A stretch of DNA of 64,000 nt from Halobacteria archaeon AArc-dxtr1 (GTDB lineage: Archaea; Halobacteriota; Halobacteria; Halobacteriales; Natrialbaceae), in NCBI GenBank assembly GCA_025517425.1, contig JAOPJY010000001.1, forward strand, positions 668,217-732,216. The letters run 5' to 3'. The position numbers and the translations under genes are program-made. The notes under the pieces were generated by a model. That model searched no databases, was not told the DNA's origin, and saw nothing but the letters and a program-made list of their open reading frames with translations. Positions 59,510-64,000 of this stretch are shown here, in pieces. Each line of letters begins with the position of its first letter. Position 1 is the first letter of the stretch.

Positions 59510-60763
59510 ATGGAACACGACCACGTCCGGGCCGTCGACCCTGCGGTAGCCGACGCCCTCGAGGCCGAAGTCGACCGGCAGCGATCGTCACTCCAGATGA
59601 TCGCCAGCGAGAACCACGTCAGCCGCGCCGTTCTAGACGCCCAGGGCAGTGCTCTAACGAACAAGTACGCCGAGGGGTACCCCGGCTCGCGCTACTACGG
59701 CGGCTGTCAGTACGCCGACGAGGTCGAACAGCTCGCGATCGACCGCGCGACGGAGCTGTTCGGCGCCGAGCACGTCAACGTCCAGCCCCACTCGGGCACG
59801 CAGGCCAACCAGGCCGTCTACTTCGCGATGCTCGAGCCCGGCGACAAGATCCTCTCGCTCGATCTAACCCACGGCGGCCACCTCTCTCACGGCCATCCCG
59901 CGAACTTCGTCGGTCAGCTCTACGACGTCGAGCAGTACGAGGTCGACCCCGACACCGGCTACGTCGACTACGATGGCCTCGCCGAGCAAGCCGCCGAGTT
60001 CGAGCCCGATATCATCGTCTCGGGCTACTCCGCGTACCCGCGAGACATCGACTGGGAACGCATCCAGGAGACCGCAGACGACGTCGACGCGCTCCACCTC
60101 GCCGACATCGCCCACATCACCGGGCTCGTCGCCGCTGGCGTCCACCCCTCGCCGGTCGGCATCGCCGACTTCGTCACGGGAAGCACACACAAGACCATTC
60201 GCGCCGGCCGTGGCGGCATCGTCATGTGCGACGAGGAGTACGCTGACGACGTCGACGCTGCCGTCTTCCCCGGTGGCCAGGGCGGCCCTCTCATGCACAA
60301 CATCGCCGGCAAAGCCGTCGGCTTCGAGGAGGCGCTCCAGCCCGCGTTCGAGGAGTACGCAGAGCAGACCGTCGCCAACGCGAAGGCGCTGGGCGAACAG
60401 CTCACAGAGCACGGCTTCTCGCTCGTCTCCGGCGGCACCGACAACCACCTCGTGCTCGTCGATTTGCGCGAGAGTCACCCCGACACCTCCGGTGGCGACG
60501 CCGAGGAAGCGCTAGAGGACGCCGGCATCGTCCTGAACGGAAACACGGTCCCCGGCGAGACGCGCTCGGCCTTTGACCCCTCGGGCATCCGCGCTGGCAC
60601 GCCCGCGCTGACGACCCGCGGCTTCGACGAGGACGACTGTCGCACGGTCGCCGACCTGATCGCCCGCGTCGTCGACGCCCCCGAGGACGAGGCCGTCATC
60701 GCGGACGTGCGCGAGGGAGTCGAGGCGCTGTGTGCCGCGAACCCGCTTTACGAAGACGCGTAG
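59510..60763 (+). CDS. glyA: Serine hydroxymethyltransferase
   Basis: A 417-residue PLP enzyme converting serine and a C1 carrier to glycine and a methylene-C1 carrier. Signatures are LQMIASENHVSRAVLDAQ, the PLP lysine segment GSTHKTIRAGRGG, and HSGTQANQAV. The start is taken at MEHDHVRAV; an in-frame ATG lies nine codons upstream at 59483, but its position coincides with a TATA-like cttatga at -27 to -33 of the chosen start. The product feeds FolD, also in this window (63278). It is divergent from the CHAT gene. Confidence 0.95.
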   Translation: MEHDHVRAVDPAVADALEAEVDRQRSSLQMIASENHVSRAVLDAQGSALTNKYAEGYPGSRYYGGCQYADEVEQLAIDRATELFGAEHVNVQPHSGTQANQAVYFAMLEPGDKILSLDLTHGGHLSHGHPANFVGQLYDVEQYEVDPDTGYVDYDGLAEQAAEFEPDIIVSGYSAYPRDIDWERIQETADDVDALHLADIAHITGLVAAGVHPSPVGIADFVTGSTHKTIRAGRGGIVMCDEEYADDVDAAVFPGGQGGPLMHNIAGKAVGFEEALQPAFEEYAEQTVANAKALGEQLTEHGFSLVSGGTDNHLVLVDLRESHPDTSGGDAEEALEDAGIVLNGNTVPGETRSAFDPSGIRAGTPALTTRGFDEDDCRTVADLIARVVDAPEDEAVIADVREGVEALCAANPLYEDA

Positions 60764-60827
60764 ACAGCGCTGGAACTGGGAGTGGGGACTACCGCTCTCG
60801 GTGCCGGCAGCCAACCAGTTGAAACCA

Positions 60828-61574
60828 CTAGTCGGTATTGGATCGAGCCGTGGACTGTATTCTCCCACGTTCGCCCTCGATCGATCGAAGCGCATCGACG
60901 ACGTCATCCATGTCGTAGAGATCGGCTTCGAAGAACGCCGCGTTCTCTTGGATCGTCTGCTCGTCCCACTCCCACCACTCGAGTTCGAGGAGTGCCTCTC
61001 TGACTGCGCGTGGAAATCGCCACCCGATCCGTTCCGCGGGAACACCGGCAACGACCGCGTATGGTTCGACGTCGTCGGTGACAACGGCGCCGGCACCGAC
61101 GATGGCCCCGTCACCGATCGTCACACCCGAGAGAACGATCGATTGCGTTCCGATCCAGACGTCGTTTCCGACGGTTATCGGCCCGTCCGCAGTCGGTGGA
61201 AGGTTGCTATCGAGAACGTCGTCGTACAGCCGAATCTGCATTGACGGCTTCCGGGTGTAGTGATTCGTTTGCTGAAACGTACTCTGCCGGGCGATCGCAC
61301 AGTACTTGCCGATGTCGATCTCCCCGATGAGATCACAGTTTGGCTCCAGGTTTGTCCGTCTCCCCACGGAGATGTCACCACCGAGGACGCACCCTCGACT
61401 CAGCCTCACGTTCGGCCCCAGATCAATCTCACCACGGAGTAAACACCCAATGGAGATCGTCGCAGACGACGCGTTCACGGTGACCGGAAGCCGAGATCTA
61501 TTGAGTAGGCCGTGTGTCCACGTCGGATAGGCGAGGACGGACAGGGATCGTTCCACGAGCGTCCGCAGGGCCAT
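60828..61574 (-). CDS. Hexapeptide-repeat acyltransferase (CatB/LbH family)
   Basis: A 248-residue left-handed beta-helix acyltransferase. Hexapeptide repeats occur in ISIGCLLRGEIDLGPNVRLSRG and VGNDVWIGTQSIVLSGVTIGDGAIVGAGAVV, the latter ending with the common VVAGVPAERIGWRF tail. It transfers acetyl or another acyl group, probably to a sugar or surface glycan. The start MALRTLVERSL is preferred to an in-frame extension. It is divergent from the beta-lactamase-fold gene. Confidence 0.88.
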   Translation of the reverse strand: MALRTLVERSLSVLAYPTWTHGLLNRSRLPVTVNASSATISIGCLLRGEIDLGPNVRLSRGCVLGGDISVGRRTNLEPNCDLIGEIDIGKYCAIARQSTFQQTNHYTRKPSMQIRLYDDVLDSNLPPTADGPITVGNDVWIGTQSIVLSGVTIGDGAIVGAGAVVTDDVEPYAVVAGVPAERIGWRFPRAVREALLELEWWEWDEQTIQENAAFFEADLYDMDDVVDALRSIEGERGRIQSTARSNTD

Positions 61575-61836
61575 ACGCGACACGGGACAACACGTTGTCA
61601 CATATTCGTAACTGAGGTGGACCGAACACTCATACAATAGGACAGGTCTACGATGGTCAGTCAGCGTGCCGTCGATCGCGTGGTTCGAAGCGCTATGCCC
61701 CACTCGGAGTCAGACAGCGGTTACCCAAGCCCCCTCGGGTATTCAGGCCCAGGGCGCGTCTCACGCGGTTCGCGCACGCAAACGCACCGGAATACGCGTG
61801 CACTACCTTTCCTGTTACCAACTCCGTTCGTCGTCC

Positions 61837-63162
61837 ATGGATACGAACGAACCGCGAATCAGCCGACGAACCGCACTGACAGCACTCGGGGTGGGAGGCG
61901 CCGCACTTGTCGGGCGGCCGGTGACCGGTGAGCGGAGTCGACGACCCGCCGCACGAGACGACGGAGAGACCATCGCAAGCGGGCACGACCGGATCGAGCG
62001 CCTCTTCGAATACCAGCTTGAACAGAGGTTACACCACGGCGCCCAGCTTGCGGTCTACGATGGGGATGAGCTCGTCGTCGACCTCGCCGGGGGAACCACC
62101 GGAACCGAAGACGGCGAGGGGCTGCCGACGGACGACGCCGAACCCGAGGGAATCGAGACCGAACCCGACTCGCGGTTCGTCCTCTTTTCGAACACGAAAC
62201 CGCTCGCGGCGGCGTGTGTCCACGTGCTCGTCGACGAGGGAGATCTCGAGTTCGACGATCCGATCGTCGACCACTGGCCCGAGTTTGCCGACGACGGCAG
62301 CGAGAAAGCCGAGGTGACGGTTCGCCACGTCCTCACCCACCAGTCAGACATTCCCGAAACCCCCGTCGACCAGGAGTACGACGACTGGACCGACCCCGAC
62401 GCGCTGTCCGCGGGCGTCGAGGAGGCCGAGCTGCAGTTTTCGCCCGGCGAAGACACCGCCTACCAGTTCTACAGCTTCGGCTGGATCATCGGAGAGCTGG
62501 TACGCCAGGTGACGGGCGACCGGATCGACGACTTTGCCCGCGAGAACGTCTTCGAGCCGCTGGACATGGACCGAACCCACATCGGGCGTCCGGATGAGGG
62601 TGGGGGAAGCGACAGCGAGGACGGCGGCGAGAACGACGCGTTCGAGGTCGCCACGCTCGTCGGCTTCGACCCCTACGATCGGATCGGGGAGCCGGGGCTA
62701 ATGGCCGGCTACACTACCGAAGAGGCCGCCGAGACGTACAACCGCGAGGAGGTCCAGGCGGGAATCAATCCGGCCTGGACCGGCATCGGCCCTACCCGAG
62801 AACTCGCGCGGTTCTATGCCTGCTACCGAAACGGCGGCGAACTCGACGGCACCCGACTGGTGAGCGAGGAGATCGTCGAGGAGGCGATCGCCCTTCAGGT
62901 CGAGGAACCGCCTGGGGACGACGTTGGCACCGCCTCGCGATACGGCCTGGGCTTTCAGCGCGGCGGCGCGCTCCCGGACCGACGCGGCGTGCCCGCACCA
63001 GCCGGAACCTTCGGCCACGGCGGTCTCGGCAGCAGCATGACATGGGCCGAGCCGGAGACCGGACTCGCGTTCGCATACGTCACCAACGGCATCCGAGACG
63101 GCTACGAACACGACGTCCGGTCGGCGATACTCTCGGAGACGGTTCGATCGGAGCTCTCCTAA
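61837..63162 (+). CDS. Serine hydrolase, beta-lactamase (class C/esterase) fold, Tat-exported
   Basis: A 441-residue exported hydrolase with a Tat signal (SRRTALTALGVGG) in residues 9-25. Catalytic motifs: SxxK at Ser118-Lys121 (SNTK in LFSNTKPLA), a Tyr-Ser motif with Tyr212 in FYSFG, and a C-terminal HGG (GTFGHGG). These fit class C beta-lactamase-like esterases or peptidases, not necessarily antibiotic resistance. ATG at 61837 is preferred, since the upstream reading has a non-signal N-terminus. The Tat motif argues for export. Confidence 0.88.
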   Translation: MDTNEPRISRRTALTALGVGGAALVGRPVTGERSRRPAARDDGETIASGHDRIERLFEYQLEQRLHHGAQLAVYDGDELVVDLAGGTTGTEDGEGLPTDDAEPEGIETEPDSRFVLFSNTKPLAAACVHVLVDEGDLEFDDPIVDHWPEFADDGSEKAEVTVRHVLTHQSDIPETPVDQEYDDWTDPDALSAGVEEAELQFSPGEDTAYQFYSFGWIIGELVRQVTGDRIDDFARENVFEPLDMDRTHIGRPDEGGGSDSEDGGENDAFEVATLVGFDPYDRIGEPGLMAGYTTEEAAETYNREEVQAGINPAWTGIGPTRELARFYACYRNGGELDGTRLVSEEIVEEAIALQVEEPPGDDVGTASRYGLGFQRGGALPDRRGVPAPAGTFGHGGLGSSMTWAEPETGLAFAYVTNGIRDGYEHDVRSAILSETVRSELS

Positions 63163-63277
63163 CCGGTCCGATCGGGAACCGCGTTATCCCATATTCGTGC
63201 ATACCTTTCGACTTCGAACAGGCGAAAGTGAGCACGAACCCGAGCGTTAATGGGTCTCGCGGTCGCCCTCTGACGTA

Positions 63278-64000
63278 ATGACCGAGATTATCGACGGTAA
63301 CGCTGTCGCTGCAGACATTCGCGACGGACTGACTGATGCTATCGAGACGCTCGCCGACGCCGGCTCCCGCCCCGGACTGGCGACCGTGCTGATGGGCGAC
63401 GATCCTGCCAGTCAGACGTACGTGAACATGAAACAGCGCGACTGTGAGGAGGTTGGCATCGAGAGCCACCACGTCGACGTTCCAGGCGACGCCTCGCCGG
63501 GCGTATTGTACGACGCCATCTCCGAGTTGAACGAGGATCCGGAGGTTCACGGCTACATCGTTCAGGCCCCCGTTCCGGACCACGTCGACTACCGCGAAGT
63601 GATCCGCAGGGTCGACCCGCGCAAGGACGTCGACGGCTTCCACCCCGAGAACGTCGGTCGGCTCGTGGCCGGCGACGCTCGATTCCGGCCCTGTACGCCC
63701 CACGGCGTCCAGAAGCTGCTCGAGGCGGCAGGCGTCGAGACCGAGGGCGCAGACGTGACGATCGTGGGCCGCTCTGATATCGTCGGCAAGCCGTTGGCGA
63801 ACCTCCTCGTGCAGAAGGCCGAGGACGGCAACGCGACGGTGACGGTCTGTCACTCCCGGACCGACAATCTCGCCGCGAAGACTCGCAGCGCCGACGTCGT
63901 CGTCGCCGCTGTGGGTGTCCCCGAGCTGATCGACGGCTCGATGATCGACGAGGGCGCCGTCGTGATCGACGTCGGCGTCAACCGCGTCGATGCAGACACC
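63278..64000 (+). CDS. folD: Methylenetetrahydrofolate dehydrogenase/cyclohydrolase (partial at window end)
   Basis: The first 241 residues of a FolD protein, which interconverts methylene-, methenyl- and formyl-tetrahydrofolate. The start MTEIIDGNAVAADIRD is canonical. Conserved motifs are GDDPASQTYVNMKQRDCEEVGI with the active-site Lys, VQAPVPDHVD, RRVDPRKDVDGFHPENVGRL, and NADP-binding VGRSDIVGKPLANLL. The C-terminus lies beyond the window. With glyA upstream it completes a one-carbon segment. Confidence 0.95.
   Translation, partial: MTEIIDGNAVAADIRDGLTDAIETLADAGSRPGLATVLMGDDPASQTYVNMKQRDCEEVGIESHHVDVPGDASPGVLYDAISELNEDPEVHGYIVQAPVPDHVDYREVIRRVDPRKDVDGFHPENVGRLVAGDARFRPCTPHGVQKLLEAAGVETEGADVTIVGRSDIVGKPLANLLVQKAEDGNATVTVCHSRTDNLAAKTRSADVVVAAVGVPELIDGSMIDEGAVVIDVGVNRVDADT

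Noticed and set aside
61837-63162. Antibiotic-resistance beta-lactamase
   Set aside because: The motifs fit the broad serine hydrolase fold, and archaeal homologues are usually esterases or peptidases. There is no evidence for drug hydrolysis.
1-64000. tRNA, rRNA, CRISPR or insertion sequences
   Set aside because: I looked for TPsiC-like GTTCGAATC segments, repeated spacers, transposase motifs and terminal inverted repeats, and found none convincing.

Overview
The window is a contiguous piece of a halophilic archaeon's main chromosome (class Halobacteria). The evidence is high GC, strongly acidic predicted proteins, Tat signals ending in lipoboxes, many leaderless-looking starts with an AT-rich box about 25-30 bases upstream, and haloarchaeal marker genes (CetZ, dodecin, TbsP-type regulator, HalOD1, ThiR/Thi4, Rnp2/Rnp3). 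I cannot name a genus. I see no rRNA, tRNA, CRISPR array, insertion sequence or prophage. The gene content looks like ordinary core chromosome with scattered accessory loci.

Layout. 1-3170: a lipoprotein start, an esterase, Pth2, a DsbA-like lipoprotein, dCTP deaminase and an SRPBCC protein. 3259-7684 (minus): a five-gene molybdenum hydroxylase operon (FAD, FeS, two half-size molybdopterin subunits, cyclase-family hydrolase). 7878-9893: ThiR-type regulator, methyltransferase, small HTH protein. 9937-15614: surface/glycan region with an asparagine-synthase-like enzyme, a flippase, and a Tat-exported beta-helix protein with three 94-residue C-terminal repeats. 15864-25870: archaemetzincin-like protein, Thi4, UspA, MscS, Gfo/Idh oxidoreductase, PAP2 phosphatase, an apparently circularly permuted family-5 solute-binding lipoprotein, CetZ, and an M24 peptidase. 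25990-31823: aroA and aroC flanking a complete minus-strand TRAP transporter operon. 31930-39322: membrane proteins, TopA, MATE exporter, second flippase. 39453-48861: many small genes (lipoprotein, zinc ribbon, dodecin, IscA-type carrier, HisD, DUF457 protein, wHTH pair, redoxin, HalOD1, RNase H-fold nuclease). 48840-50422: OB-fold plus thiolase pair. 50507-55897: HflX, FUN14, SBDS, and the PsmA/Rnp2/methyltransferase/Rnp3 operon. 56128-59337: TbsP-like regulator and a CHAT (caspase-like) protease. 59510-64000: GlyA, hexapeptide acyltransferase, beta-lactamase-fold protein and FolD (cut by the window end).

How the genes work together. GlyA and FolD belong to one-carbon metabolism. AroA and AroC are two late shikimate steps. 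ThiR and Thi4 probably form a thiamine circuit, and thi4 carries a palindrome over its promoter. The Rnp3-MTase-Rnp2-PsmA-SBDS block is the haloarchaeal version of the archaeal RNA-processing/proteasome superoperon. The asparagine-synthase-like enzyme, two flippases and the acyltransferase suggest surface glycan assembly.

The most unusual items are the circularly permuted solute-binding protein (21459-23204), the archaeal CHAT protease (57280-59337), the four-subunit molybdenum hydroxylase with its large subunit split in two (3935-7684), the triplicated secreted domain (13740-14561), and several operator-like or hairpin sequences outside genes.
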